A DNA stretch of 64,000 nucleotides. It comes from Sphaerospermopsis torques-reginae ITEP-024 (lineage in GTDB: Bacteria; Cyanobacteriota; Cyanobacteriia; Cyanobacteriales; Nostocaceae). Location of the stretch: NCBI RefSeq assembly GCF_019598945.1, contig NZ_CP080598.1, positions 3,286,001 to 3,350,000 on the forward strand, in the 5' to 3' direction. Positions 46,521 to 55,436 of this stretch are shown here, in pieces. The position numbers were made by a program, and so were the translations under genes. Every line of letters starts with the position of its first letter. Position 1 is the first letter of the stretch. Under the pieces are notes generated by a model. It had not been told where the DNA came from and did no database searches. It saw only the letters and a program-made list of their open reading frames with translations.

Positions 46521-48041
46521 ATGGGTGCAAAAATGTCAGAATTACAACAAAAACGGGTAGTAGTTATCGGTGCTGGTTGGGCGGGTTTAGGAGCAACCTA
46601 TCATTTAGCTAAACAAGGTTATGATGTCACCCTTCTAGAAGCAGGACCATATCCAGGTGGACTGGTTGCAGGTTGGCAAACCTCAGCAGGAAAATCTGTA
46701 GAAGCCGGTATTCATGGCTTTTGGTATCCTTACAGAAATATATTTTCTCTCATCAATGAATTAGAAATAAACCCCTTTACAACTTGGACTCGTTCTGCTC
46801 AATATTCCCCCGCAGGTTTAGAAGTTGAATCACCAATTTTTCAAGATTTACCCAGACTACCCACACCATTAGGAACTTTTATTTATCCGCAATTTCAAAG
46901 ATTACCATTAATTGATCGTTTGAGTGCCTTACCTTTACTTTATAGCTTAATTGATTTTGATAATTCTCATGATGCTTGGCAAAGATATGATTATATAACC
47001 GCCCGTGAATTATTCAAAACTTTTGGTGTTTCCGCCAGACTTTATAAAGAAGCATTTGAACCAATGTTATTAGTAGGTTTATTTGCCCCCGGTGAACAAT
47101 GTTCAGCAGCAGCAACTTTAGGAATGTTATATTATTTTATCCTTGCCCATCAACCAGATTTTGATGTAGTTTGGTGTCGGGGAACAGTAGGCAAAAAAAT
47201 ATTTCGTCCTTGGGTGCAGAAGATAGAAAAATTAGGAGCAAAAGTTTTAGCTAAACATCGAGTTACAGATGTAATTGTCGGTGGTAATAATCAGGTGAAA
47301 AGTGTAGTTTGTGGTGATCAAGTCTTTGATGCTGATGCCGTGATTTTTTCTGTAGGAATTACAGGAATGAAAAAAATTGTTGCTAATAGTCCTAGTTTAC
47401 AAAATTATGCAGAATTTAGAAATATCAGCAATTTAGGCGCAATAGATGTATTAGCAACTCGCCTATGGTTTGATAAAAAAATAAATATTCCTCGTCCTTC
47501 TAATGCTTGTTTTGGATTTGATAATACAACCGGATGGACATTTTTTGATTTGAATGCTTTGCATGATGAATATAAAAATCAAACCGAGACAGTAGTAGAA
47601 GTTGACTTTTATCATGCCAATCAATTTTTACATTTAAGTGATGAGGAAATTGTCAGAATAGTTCAAGGATATTTAGCAACTTGTGTACCAGGATTTAAAG
47701 AAGCAAAAGTAATTGATAGTAGTGTGATTCGTTTAGCAAATGCAGTTACACATTTTTCACCTGGTAGTTATCAGAATATGTTACCTGCTAAAACCAGTTT
47801 GAATAATGTATTTATGAGTGGTGATTGGATTATTAACCGTCACGGTTCATGGTCACAGGAAAAAGCCTTTGTGACAGGTTTGGAAGCTGCAAATTTAGCA
47901 ATTGAATATTTAGGAACTGGGAAAAAAGCCCATATTTTACCAGTGGAAACAGACGAGAATCATATACAGATGATGAGAAATATCAATCAAAATATCCGCT
48001 ATCTTGGTAAATCAATTTTACCTGATTTTTGGTTGCCTTAA
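46521..48041 (+). CDS. FAD-dependent oxidoreductase, carotenoid-desaturase-like
   Basis: A 506-residue flavoprotein of the amine oxidase/phytoene desaturase superfamily. The FAD motif VVVIGAGWAGLGATYHL is near residue 13, GGLVAGW near 47 and the C-terminal FMSGDWIINRHGSWSQEKA (residues about 433-451, second FAD contact). It differs from CrtP and CrtQ and resembles uncharacterised cyanobacterial/plant proteins, so the substrate is unknown. Met5 is an alternative start. Stands alone. Confidence 0.85.
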   Translation: MGAKMSELQQKRVVVIGAGWAGLGATYHLAKQGYDVTLLEAGPYPGGLVAGWQTSAGKSVEAGIHGFWYPYRNIFSLINELEINPFTTWTRSAQYSPAGLEVESPIFQDLPRLPTPLGTFIYPQFQRLPLIDRLSALPLLYSLIDFDNSHDAWQRYDYITARELFKTFGVSARLYKEAFEPMLLVGLFAPGEQCSAAATLGMLYYFILAHQPDFDVVWCRGTVGKKIFRPWVQKIEKLGAKVLAKHRVTDVIVGGNNQVKSVVCGDQVFDADAVIFSVGITGMKKIVANSPSLQNYAEFRNISNLGAIDVLATRLWFDKKINIPRPSNACFGFDNTTGWTFFDLNALHDEYKNQTETVVEVDFYHANQFLHLSDEEIVRIVQGYLATCVPGFKEAKVIDSSVIRLANAVTHFSPGSYQNMLPAKTSLNNVFMSGDWIINRHGSWSQEKAFVTGLEAANLAIEYLGTGKKAHILPVETDENHIQMMRNINQNIRYLGKSILPDFWLP

Positions 48042-48078
48042 TTTGCTAATTTTGCTGATTTTGCTAACTGCTAAATTA

Positions 48079-48140
48079 GATCCCTGACTTCTTTTATTAT
48101 CATATCCATAATTTGGAATTAATTACAGAAGTCGGGGATC
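48079..48140. terminator. GATCCCTGAC...GTCGGGGATC hairpin
   Basis: GATCCCTGACTTCT and AGAAGTCGGGGATC can pair (one G-T) around a 34-base loop. It lies between the convergent flavoprotein and Rpn genes, so it may stop both. Member of the dispersed family at 1536, 35335 and 61170. Confidence 0.55.
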
Positions 48141-48150
48141 TGAGTATCAA

Positions 48151-48936
48151 TTATGATTCTTGAATTTGTCTTTGCAAAGCCTCAACTTGCTCAAGAGATA
48201 ACTCCGTAACTTGAGCAATTTGTGGTAAACTCATACCAATTCTTAGTAAATTGATTGCTACATTCCTAGCTTTTTCAGCTTTACCTTCAGCTTTACCTTC
48301 AGCTTTACCTTCTTCCAGAATTTCTTGGTAAATTACAGACTCGCGCATAATTTCACTCCTGAAAATCTTCCTGATCACTTGTTTATCTAATACTAACCCT
48401 GCTAAAATGCTACTAGCAGCAGCTATATTTCTTTGTAACCTTGGATCTGTAATGGTTTCAACAGCTTTTGCTACTTCGTTTAATACCATTGTAGGTTCTT
48501 TTGTCTGACTTAGCACCGCAAAGGGTAATAAACCGGGAAGATTCATAAATTTCTCGGTTGGTTGTTCCCAAAGTCGAATTACTTCAAATTCGTGGTATGT
48601 TTTACTGAGTCTAAAACTGTTTTGGTAGACTAATTCTGAATCTGTTTTTCTCAGATATACCACTATTTGACGCATTTCTTTATCAGGAAACCGCCGATAA
48701 CCCCTGATCCGATAATCTGTCATTCTAAAAGGAATATCTTTATCGGGATCGGTTTGAAATTCACTGTGCAGAATTAATTGATTAGATTGTAGTAAAATTA
48801 ATGAATCTGCTCTGATTGGTTCGTTTGATAATTCAGTGGGGCTAAGTTTTGTGAGTTCTATGGGTGAACCAAGTAACCATGTCACTAAATCATCTTTGTA
48901 GTTTTCAGCAAGGAATTTGCAGATGTTGTCATACAT
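48151..48936 (-). CDS. Rpn-family nuclease-like protein
   Basis: A 261-residue PD-(D/E)XK superfamily protein of the Rpn type: MYDNICKFLAENY start, RADSLILLQ (Asp near residue 43), ILHSEFQTDPD (Glu of ExQ near 58) and RQIVVYLRKT. The C-terminal EGKAEGKAEGKAEKARN repeat is a charged helix and is followed by LLRIGMSLPQIAQVTELS, helix-turn-helix-like. Third such gene in the window, of a different branch from the two DUF2887 genes. Cellular role unknown. Confidence 0.87.
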   Translation of the reverse strand: MYDNICKFLAENYKDDLVTWLLGSPIELTKLSPTELSNEPIRADSLILLQSNQLILHSEFQTDPDKDIPFRMTDYRIRGYRRFPDKEMRQIVVYLRKTDSELVYQNSFRLSKTYHEFEVIRLWEQPTEKFMNLPGLLPFAVLSQTKEPTMVLNEVAKAVETITDPRLQRNIAAASSILAGLVLDKQVIRKIFRSEIMRESVIYQEILEEGKAEGKAEGKAEKARNVAINLLRIGMSLPQIAQVTELSLEQVEALQRQIQES

Positions 48937-49161
48937 AAATTTGGGTGATTTAATTTTTATTATTATGATATGCTAATTTGTCAGAATCAGGATATCCAGG
49001 ATTTAAGGATAGACAGGATTTTTTGTTATCAATATTTCGTCAGATATATTGACTTCTGAATTTAGCGCATCTCTGGCTATACTAAACAATCTATCATACA
49101 GATTTAATATTAGCTTTCATTCCTATGATCTGTCACCTGTCACCTGTTTACTGTCACCTAC

Positions 49162-50013
49162 TTACCATAAACTCAATTGATTACTATTACTAAGATTATT
49201 CCAAGGTAAAGGCGGAACTTCTACACCATTTTCCTCTAATAATTGTTGAAAATAACGAGCATTATTAGGAGACATATCTTCTGTAGGACAATGTACAAAC
49301 AAATAAATTTTAATTCCCTCTGATAACCACTTTTTAATATATGTCACCCATTCATTCATAAATTGCTCATTCATAGATAAACGGGGATGAGAAATAAATC
49401 TAATTAATGTAAAATTGGCAGTAACAGAAAATTGTACTGGTAATTGTGGTTTACGCCTTTCTGATGTTAATTGTGGATCATCTTCCCCAGAATACACAGG
49501 ACGAGTATCTAATAAAACTCTACCAACCCCTAAATTTTCTAACAAAGTTGTCAAATTACTCAGATGAGGTTCTTTAAACCAGTCACCATGTCTCACCTCT
49601 AATGCTAAAGGTACATCTTGACGTGGCCATGCTTCCAGGAATGTCTGCAAATCATCCAGTAACGCAGGTGAGTAAGTAGGTGGTAGTTGGGCAAACATAG
49701 GACCCAAACGCTTACCTAATGGTTGCATCCTCTCTAAAAATGCCAAAGCTTTAGGAATATGAGGTTGCAGTAATTTTTGATGGGTAATATCTCGCGGTAA
49801 CTTTAAGCAAAACTCAAACCCCGGAGGTGTTTCTGTCACCCAACGGGTAACAGTTTCCGGGTTAGGAACAGCGTAAAAAGTGGTATTACCTTCTACCGTG
49901 GTAAAACGACGACTGTAAAGATGTAAAAAGTCCGTGGTGCGAGTTCCAGGGGGATAAAGTTCGCCCACCCAACCTTTATAAGCCCAAACTGCACAACCGA
50001 TGAAAAATCTCAC
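49162..50013 (-). CDS. DUF72 (YecE-like) TIM-barrel protein
   Basis: A 283-residue DUF72 protein: GCAVWAYKGWVGELYPPGT (residues 5-23), FTTVEGNTTFYAVP and LEVRHGDW motifs. The family has a TIM-barrel fold with unknown enzymatic activity. It ends with PPLPWNNL. Isolated gene; no Shine-Dalgarno is clear. Confidence 0.93.
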   Translation of the reverse strand: MRFFIGCAVWAYKGWVGELYPPGTRTTDFLHLYSRRFTTVEGNTTFYAVPNPETVTRWVTETPPGFEFCLKLPRDITHQKLLQPHIPKALAFLERMQPLGKRLGPMFAQLPPTYSPALLDDLQTFLEAWPRQDVPLALEVRHGDWFKEPHLSNLTTLLENLGVGRVLLDTRPVYSGEDDPQLTSERRKPQLPVQFSVTANFTLIRFISHPRLSMNEQFMNEWVTYIKKWLSEGIKIYLFVHCPTEDMSPNNARYFQQLLEENGVEVPPLPWNNLSNSNQLSLW

Positions 50014-50188
50014 AAAACCAGTTCACAAAACCAAATAATATCTTATTTTCTTTAATTCTATAACTAGGTATGGGATTTAATGATGTTTGATGATGTTTGA
50101 TGATTAATTTTTGCCACTACCTGCTAGGATTGTATCAAGATTCTATAATAATGAGTACCAAATAAATTGGTATATTTTTGGTAAACTT

Positions 50189-50632
50189 ATGCCCAGAAAA
50201 GAACAAGGTTGGGTAACATTCCAAACCTCAGAGGAAGAACGGAAGATTTTAGAAGAGTTCTGTCAGCATTCTCAGCGCACTAAAACTGAGATTTTGCGGG
50301 AACTGGTGCGGGGGTTAAATCAAAAACCTGCTGCATCTGCACCCACAATATCACAACCAACCCCCCAACAGAAAGTAGAAACCCAGAATGTTGAGATAGA
50401 AAATATTATTCCCAAGAAACCATTAAAAGTTAGTTCTCGTAATGTTTTAAAAGGAGTAGTTAAACGAGTCACTACGGGAACGGTTAACAGTGAAATAACT
50501 TTAGAAATTGTGCATAAAGTTGAATTAACTTCAATCATTACTAAAGTATCCGCAGAGGAATTAGGATTAGTTGAAGGTGCAGAAGCTTATGCTGTAATTA
50601 AGTCTAATGATATTGTGATTGCTAAGGATTAA
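50189..50632 (+). CDS. Ribbon-helix-helix / TOBE (Mop) fusion
   Basis: A 147-residue protein: N-terminal ribbon-helix-helix-like domain (WVTFQTSEEERKILEEFC, KTEILRELVRGL; residues 8-43), a Pro/Gln linker (46-78) and a C-terminal molbindin/TOBE domain (SSRNVLKGVVKRV...ITLEI, about 82-147) that in relatives binds molybdate or tungstate. The architecture suggests a metal-oxyanion-responsive DNA-binding protein analogous to ModE, which uses a winged helix instead. The ATG at 50189 is preferred over 50111, which adds a non-conserved leader. No molybdate transport genes are adjacent. Confidence 0.8.
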   Translation: MPRKEQGWVTFQTSEEERKILEEFCQHSQRTKTEILRELVRGLNQKPAASAPTISQPTPQQKVETQNVEIENIIPKKPLKVSSRNVLKGVVKRVTTGTVNSEITLEIVHKVELTSIITKVSAEELGLVEGAEAYAVIKSNDIVIAKD

Positions 50633-50743
50633 ATGTAAGCCTTCAGCAATCAGCTATCAGTAATCAGCAATCAGCTTAAACCTATAATGTGGGTAGGTTC
50701 TACATGAAAACAATATCATTTTATTCTGTAGTTAGGGCTTTAG

Positions 50744-50896
50744 CCCTAATAATTTGGAGGACTAAATTCCTCACTACAATATTATTTTACTCTGCCCTAA
50801 TAATTTGGAGGACTAAAGTCCTCACTACAATATTATTTTACTCTGCCCTAATAATTTGGAGGACTAAAGTCCTCACTACAATATTATTTTACTCTG
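50744..50896. repeat. Three tandem copies of a 51-bp repeat
   Basis: CCCTAATAATTTGG begins copies at 50744, 50795 and 50846. Each contains the hairpin GGACTAAAGTCC, slightly degenerate in the first copy (GGACTAAATTCC), and ends TTATTTTACTCTG. The last copy reaches into the stop codon region of the DUF427 gene. A similar GGGCTTTAGCCC palindrome precedes the first copy. Confidence 0.92.
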
Positions 50897-51170
50897 TCAC
50901 CTTCACACCTTTCCAGAAAGCAATATAACCTTCTATATTTTTTGCTTTCTCTTTGGTGCTGGGATAGTACCAAGCTGCATCTTTATTAACTTGTCCATCT
51001 ACTTCAATGGTGTAGTAACTCGCAACTCCTTTCCAAGAACAAGTGGTGTGAGTATCACTGTCTTTGAAATATTGTTTGTTAATAGCGTCAGCAGGAAAGT
51101 AATGGTTTCCTTCTACGACTACGGTTTTATCGCTTTCGGCTAAAATAGCGCCATTCCAAGTTGCTTTCAT
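50889..51170 (-). CDS. DUF427 protein
   Basis: A 93-residue DUF427 protein, WNGAILAESDKTVVVEGNHYFP at the start (shortened), CSWKGVASYYT and the characteristic NKDAAWYYPSTKEKA. Small single-domain fold of unknown function. The stop codon sits in the third 51-bp repeat. No good ribosome site is seen. Confidence 0.9.
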   Translation of the reverse strand: MKATWNGAILAESDKTVVVEGNHYFPADAINKQYFKDSDTHTTCSWKGVASYYTIEVDGQVNKDAAWYYPSTKEKAKNIEGYIAFWKGVKVTE

Positions 51171-51377
51171 AGTGAGGATTGAAAAAAAAAGTTAACAATA
51201 TATATTGTACCTTACCCACAACGGAAAATTACTCAAACCAATCTTCACCACCTGGCAACTTTGCCAAATAATCATCAATCATATTTGCCAACTCTTTAGG
51301 CTGATATTGATAAATTAACTGTAAAATATTTTCAGCAAAATCAATCAAATCTTCTCGATTCAATCTTTGGTAAACTT

Positions 51378-51538
51378 GGGAGCATCCCAAATGTGTAAAT
51401 TTATTTTGTTCTAACGGTAAAAATGATCCAAGGCTTGATATGATTGAACCGCAAAGGACGCAAAGGACGCAAAGCTAAGAGAGTTTAAGAGATTTTTTAG
51501 TGTTGCTGCGATTATTTTTTCAAAATTGGGATGCTCCC
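51378..51538. mobile_element. MITE-like element A, copy 1 (161 bp)
   Basis: Terminal inverted repeats GGGAGCATCCCAA / TTGGGATGCTCCC (13 bp, perfect). Flanking 8-bp target duplication GTAAACTT / GGAAACTT (7 of 8). The interior holds GAACCGCAAAGGACGCAAAG. No transposase, so it must be mobilised in trans. The second copy at 54722 is inverted and about 85 percent identical by eye. Inserted in the DUF29-like gene. Confidence 0.9.
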
Positions 51539-51653
51539 GGAAACTTGACTTGGTTTTAAAGTCCCGCCAAAAATCTCCGAACTCGCTGGACGAATCGCCA
51601 TTTCTACCGCTTCTGCTAATAATTCTCGCCATTCATCAGCTTTAATATAATAA

Positions 51654-51816
51654 GAGGATGTTTTAAAAGTCTCTCATGATGTATCAAACATTTTCAGATC
51701 CCCCTATATCCCCCTTAAAAAGGGGGACTTTGACTCTAGTTACCCCCTTATTAAGGGGGGTTAGGGGGGATCTGCAAGTATCTAAAGTCACCATCTAAAA
51801 CTTTTCAAACAACCTC
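51654..51816. mobile_element. MITE-like element B (163 bp)
   Basis: Imperfect terminal inverted repeats: GAGGATGTTTTAAAAGTCTC at the left and, on the other strand, GAGGTTGTTTGAAAAGTTTT at the right. Flanked by TAA on both sides (3-bp TNA target duplication), as for some IS5-group elements. The interior has long palindromic C/G runs (CCCCCTTAAAAAGGGGG). No transposase. Inserted in the DUF29-like gene about 115 bp from element A. Confidence 0.85.
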
Positions 51817-52162
51817 TAAGACTTTTGATTATCTTTAACATTCAATTTAGCAATTTGAATCACAGAATCAGAAATAGACGCAATCCAAGAATTAGTTAAA
51901 CGCTGTTCAATTTGATTTTTAATCAAGTGAATAACCAACCTCAATAAAAAAGCTTCTATTTTTTGCAAAAATGCCTGTTTACTCATCTCCTCCAAATCAT
52001 CAATCATTTCCAAAGCATCATCATAACGCCCTTTTAAGATACTTTGCCTTAAATCTATTAATTCTTGGGTCATAATTATTTCCTAGAAATGCTAACTTAT
52101 AATAAAATCCTCAACCTCATCCTGTTACAATACTTTTCGGTTAAGCCTAAAAAATAAAATTC

Positions 52163-52260
52163 TGTAGGTTGGGTTGAGGAACGTTCACGCAGTGTGCCGA
52201 AGGCATAACCCAACATTTATAGACATTTGTTGGGTTTCACTTTGTTCAACCCAACCTACA
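52163..52260. repeat. Inverted repeat, GTAGGTTGGGTT type
   Basis: TGTAGGTTGGGTTGA at the left end is matched by TCAACCCAACCTACA at the right end, with a second inner pair (ATAACCCAACA / TGTTGGGTTT). Common dispersed palindromic repeat in filamentous cyanobacteria; also contains TTCACGCAGTGTGCCGAAGG. No coding. Confidence 0.8.
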
Positions 52261-52284
52261 AAAATCCTTAACCTAACAGTATTG

Positions 52285-52380
52285 CATCCTGTACATCCTA
52301 AAATCCTGGAAATCCTGATTCAGACAATTTCAAATTCATCCTGTACATCCTAAAATCCTGGAAATCCTGATTCAGACAAT
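52285..52380. repeat. 53-bp direct repeat, two copies
   Basis: CATCCTGTACATCCTAAAAT begins at 52285 and 52338, each copy ending CCTGATTCAGACAAT. The ATCCTGATTCAGACAA core is the inverse of the motif in the 233-bp duplication at 21086 and near 48980. Confidence 0.85.
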
Positions 52381-52484
52381 CCTAGTTTATAATTATAGCC
52401 ACTATTCCCCGTTGTGTAACCAGCGTGAGTTAAAATTTTTATATCTTTATCCCTGCGTGAACAAACTCCACACACACATTTACC

Positions 52485-54629
52485 ATGCTTCAGTATCCCC
52501 AACTAGAAAAATATTTAAAAAATTACTTTGGTTATGACCATTTTCGTCCTGGACAAAGACAAGTTATCGAAGATGCCCTGCAAAATCGTGATTTAATGGT
52601 AGTCATGCCCACAGGTGGGGGTAAGTCTTTGTGTTTTCAATTACCTGCACTTTTAAAACCAGGTTTAACAGTGGTTGTATCACCATTAATAGCATTAATG
52701 CAAGACCAAGTGGAAGCACTGAAAAATAATAATATTGCCGCCACTTTTATTAATAGTAGTCTTAACAGTTATCAAGTTCGCTCCCGTGAAGAAGCGATTA
52801 TGACTGGTAAAGTTAAATTATTATATGTTGCTCCAGAACGGTTAATTAGTGAAAGATTTTTACCGCTTTTAGAGGTAGTTAAAGAAAAAATTGGTCTGGC
52901 TAACTTTGTTATTGATGAAGCTCATTGTGTGTCTGAATGGGGTCATGATTTCCGCCCAGAATATCGGCAATTAATATTATTAAAAAAACGTTTTGTGAAT
53001 GTGCCAACGATGGCTTTAACTGCCACTGCTACAGATAGGGTGAGAGCAGATATTATTCAACAATTAGGATTAAAGCAACCTAGTATTCATATTGCCAGTT
53101 TTAACCGCCAAAATCTTTATTATGAAGTGCGTCCTAAAAGCAGTCGTTCTTATGCAGAAATATTAGAAATAGTCAGAGAAAATGAAGGTTCAGGAATTAT
53201 CTATTGTTTAACCCGAAAAAAAGTTGATGAACTAACTGTTAAATTACAAAATGATAAAGTAGTTGCTTTACCCTATCATGCAGGTTTAACTGATGATGAA
53301 AGAAGCAAAAATCAAACTAAATTTATTCGGGATGATGTGCGGGTAATGGTAGCGACTATTGCTTTTGGTATGGGTATTAATAAACCTGATGTGCGGTTTG
53401 TAATTCACTCAGATTTACCGAGAAATTTAGAAAGTTATTATCAAGAATCAGGACGTGCAGGAAGGGATGGTGAACCCTCACGGTGTACTTTATTTTTTAG
53501 TTTTGGAGATGTAAAAACTATTGAATGGAGTATTAACCAAAAAACCGATACTCAAGAACAATTAATTGCAAAACAACAACTCAGACAAGTCATAGATTAT
53601 GCTGAAGGAACAGACTGTAGACGTACTATTCAATTAGGTTATTTTGGGGAAAGATTTCCCGGAAATTGTGGTAATTGTGATAATTGTCGTTATCCCAAAC
53701 CTGTACAAGATTGGACTATTGAAGCAATGAAGTTTTTATCTTGTGTAGCAAGATGTAAAGAAAGATATGGCATGAGTTATATTATTGATGTGTTACGAGG
53801 TGCGAAAACTCAAAAAATTGCCCTGAATAAACATGATCAATTATCTACCTATGGTATCGGTAAAGATAAAACTGTAGATGAGTGGCGAATGTTAGGAAGA
53901 TCCCTTTTACATCAAGGTTTATTAGAACAAACTAATGATGGTTATTCGGTGTTAAAACTTAATGCTTTGAGTTGGGAAGTGATGCGAAAACAACGCCCGG
54001 TTTCTATTGCTGTTCCTGTTGCTCAAAGATTAAATGTAGTAGATGTTAATAGCAAAGCTTTAGATGTAGAACTTTTAATGAACAGGTTGCGAACTTTGCG
54101 GAAACAAATCGCCGATGAACAGGGTTTTCCGCCTTATATGATTTTTCAAGATTCGACTTTAAAATTAATGGCACAAGTCAAACCTAAAACTTTAGAAGAA
54201 TTTGCTAATTTGGATGGTGTAGTTAGTTATAAAGTCAGTCAATATGGGGAAAAGTTTTTATCAGTAATTCAATCCCATTGTCAAGAACAAACTTTTCCAC
54301 CACCCAAAAATACTGATCACTATCCAACTGATACGGAATCAACTACATTTGAATTATATCAACAAGGTTTTAGCATTCAAGAAATTGCCGAAAAGCGTAA
54401 TGTGAGAACTTCTACTATTATCCGTCATCTCTCAGATTTGATCGAAAAAAATCAACCTGTAGATTTAAATTTATTAGTACCTTTTGAGCGACAAAAGAAA
54501 ATTTGGCAAGTTATAGATGTTTTAGGTGATATTTCTTTAACTCCCATTAGGGAATATTTAGGAGAAAGTTATAGTTTTGATGAAATTCGTTTAGTTAGAG
54601 CTAGATGGCGCAAAGAAAATAAAAAATAG
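52485..54629 (+). CDS. recQ: ATP-dependent DNA helicase RecQ
   Basis: A 714-residue superfamily 2 helicase with 3'-5' polarity expected from the family. Walker A MPTGGGKSLCF (near 42), DEAH box VIDEAHCVSEWGHDFRPE (near 141), motif VI region YYQESGRAGRDG (near 318), RQC zinc cysteines C-x16-C-x2-C-x2-C (CRRTIQL..CGNCDNC) and an HRDC domain (about 520-600). The C-terminal 90 residues (EIAEKRNVRTSTIIRHL) form an additional helix-turn-helix. Function in recombination and repair. Confidence 0.95.
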   Translation: MLQYPQLEKYLKNYFGYDHFRPGQRQVIEDALQNRDLMVVMPTGGGKSLCFQLPALLKPGLTVVVSPLIALMQDQVEALKNNNIAATFINSSLNSYQVRSREEAIMTGKVKLLYVAPERLISERFLPLLEVVKEKIGLANFVIDEAHCVSEWGHDFRPEYRQLILLKKRFVNVPTMALTATATDRVRADIIQQLGLKQPSIHIASFNRQNLYYEVRPKSSRSYAEILEIVRENEGSGIIYCLTRKKVDELTVKLQNDKVVALPYHAGLTDDERSKNQTKFIRDDVRVMVATIAFGMGINKPDVRFVIHSDLPRNLESYYQESGRAGRDGEPSRCTLFFSFGDVKTIEWSINQKTDTQEQLIAKQQLRQVIDYAEGTDCRRTIQLGYFGERFPGNCGNCDNCRYPKPVQDWTIEAMKFLSCVARCKERYGMSYIIDVLRGAKTQKIALNKHDQLSTYGIGKDKTVDEWRMLGRSLLHQGLLEQTNDGYSVLKLNALSWEVMRKQRPVSIAVPVAQRLNVVDVNSKALDVELLMNRLRTLRKQIADEQGFPPYMIFQDSTLKLMAQVKPKTLEEFANLDGVVSYKVSQYGEKFLSVIQSHCQEQTFPPPKNTDHYPTDTESTTFELYQQGFSIQEIAEKRNVRTSTIIRHLSDLIEKNQPVDLNLLVPFERQKKIWQVIDVLGDISLTPIREYLGESYSFDEIRLVRARWRKENKK

Positions 54630-54721
54630 CGGTGATTCAGTTAAAATCTTTCGATGAAGTCTAGGTATATTCAGACTAAGAAACATCCTATTCCTGAAAT
54701 TACTATTTCACAGAGTATTTC

Positions 54722-54883
54722 GGGAGCATCCCAATTTTGAAAAAATGAATGCAGCAACACTAAAAAATCTCTCACAATCTCTTATCTTTGTGTCCTTTGC
54801 GTCCTTTGCGGTTCAATCATATCAAGTCTTGTAGCATTTTATTTCCCTAGATCAAAATAAATTTACACATTTGGGATGCTCCC
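54722..54883. mobile_element. MITE-like element A, copy 2 (162 bp)
   Basis: Same 13-bp terminal inverted repeats as at 51378 and a perfect 8-bp target duplication AGTATTTC on both sides (54714-54721 and 54884-54891). It lies in opposite orientation to copy 1. The interior carries TTTGCGTCCTTTGCGGTTCA. Integrated downstream of recQ in non-coding DNA. Confidence 0.93.
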
Positions 54884-55019
54884 AGTATTTCAGGTAAATG
54901 AGGCACAACGTTGAATCTTGAAACTCTTTTGGTATGGGAATCTTGTTGGCCAAAGCTGTACCTCAATCAGATAAAATACGCTGTTTTTTATCTTCACCAC
55001 TAATTTAATCCACAGTCGC

Positions 55020-55208
55020 CTATCTTAATGAAAAACTGGGAATTTCTGGAATAGGTTCTGATGTAGCTGATGGAGAAATATTCATCTTCTCTTCTTCCTG
55101 ATTTATTTGCGTCTTTTGGGTAGGAAGAATTATAGATAAAAATTTAGGTAAAACCAAACAGACAACCGTATTTAACAAAGTTATAAGTATGCCATCTATT
55201 AAACTCAT
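55020..55208 (-). CDS. Small membrane peptide, paralogue 1
   Basis: A 62-residue protein: MSLIDGILIT then a hydrophobic LLNTVVCLVLPKFLSIIL segment (about 8-28) and a polar tail ending SEPIPEIPSFSLR. AAGGGAG eight bases upstream of ATG. Aligns over the first 30 residues with the upstream small gene at 55437 (GILITLLNTVVCLVLPKFLS versus ALLITIINAFACLALPKFLS). Function unknown. Confidence 0.65.
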   Translation of the reverse strand: MSLIDGILITLLNTVVCLVLPKFLSIILPTQKTQINQEEEKMNISPSATSEPIPEIPSFSLR

Positions 55209-55436
55209 AGATCATTCTCCCTTGTGAAACTTGGTTGCTGGTCTTATCTAGTATGAACTATAACTTTGATCTTAGGGCAATTATTCGATTTTGAATTTCT
55301 TTTGTTGTATATAAATAAATCAAATACTTTACATAACTAATTATAAATTTAAAAAACTTAAAATTCAGAGGAAGAGGTAAAGGAAAAAGCAAAAACCTTT
55401 AACCTTTCCCCAACCCAAATAAGCTAAATCAGCTAT

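Larger units (their letters stand above)
51229..52073 (-). pseudogene. DUF29-like gene disrupted by two MITE-like insertions
   Basis: Paralogue of the gene at 20548. The N-terminal 85 codons (MTQELIDLRQSILKG to NVKDNQKS) end at a stop formed by an inserted element; the middle (YYIKADEWRELLAEAVEM ... GGTLKPSQV) and the tail (RLNREDLIDFAENIL ... PGGEDWFE) follow in separate stretches. Deleting the two elements plus one copy of each target duplication (3 bp and 8 bp) restores a single continuous frame of about 170 residues through both junctions, so the gene was intact before insertion. Confidence 0.88.

Noticed and set aside
50689-50928. 79-codon plus-strand frame with triple ALIIWRTKVLTTI repeats
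   Set aside because: Translation of the 51-bp tandem repeats overlapping the DUF427 3' end.
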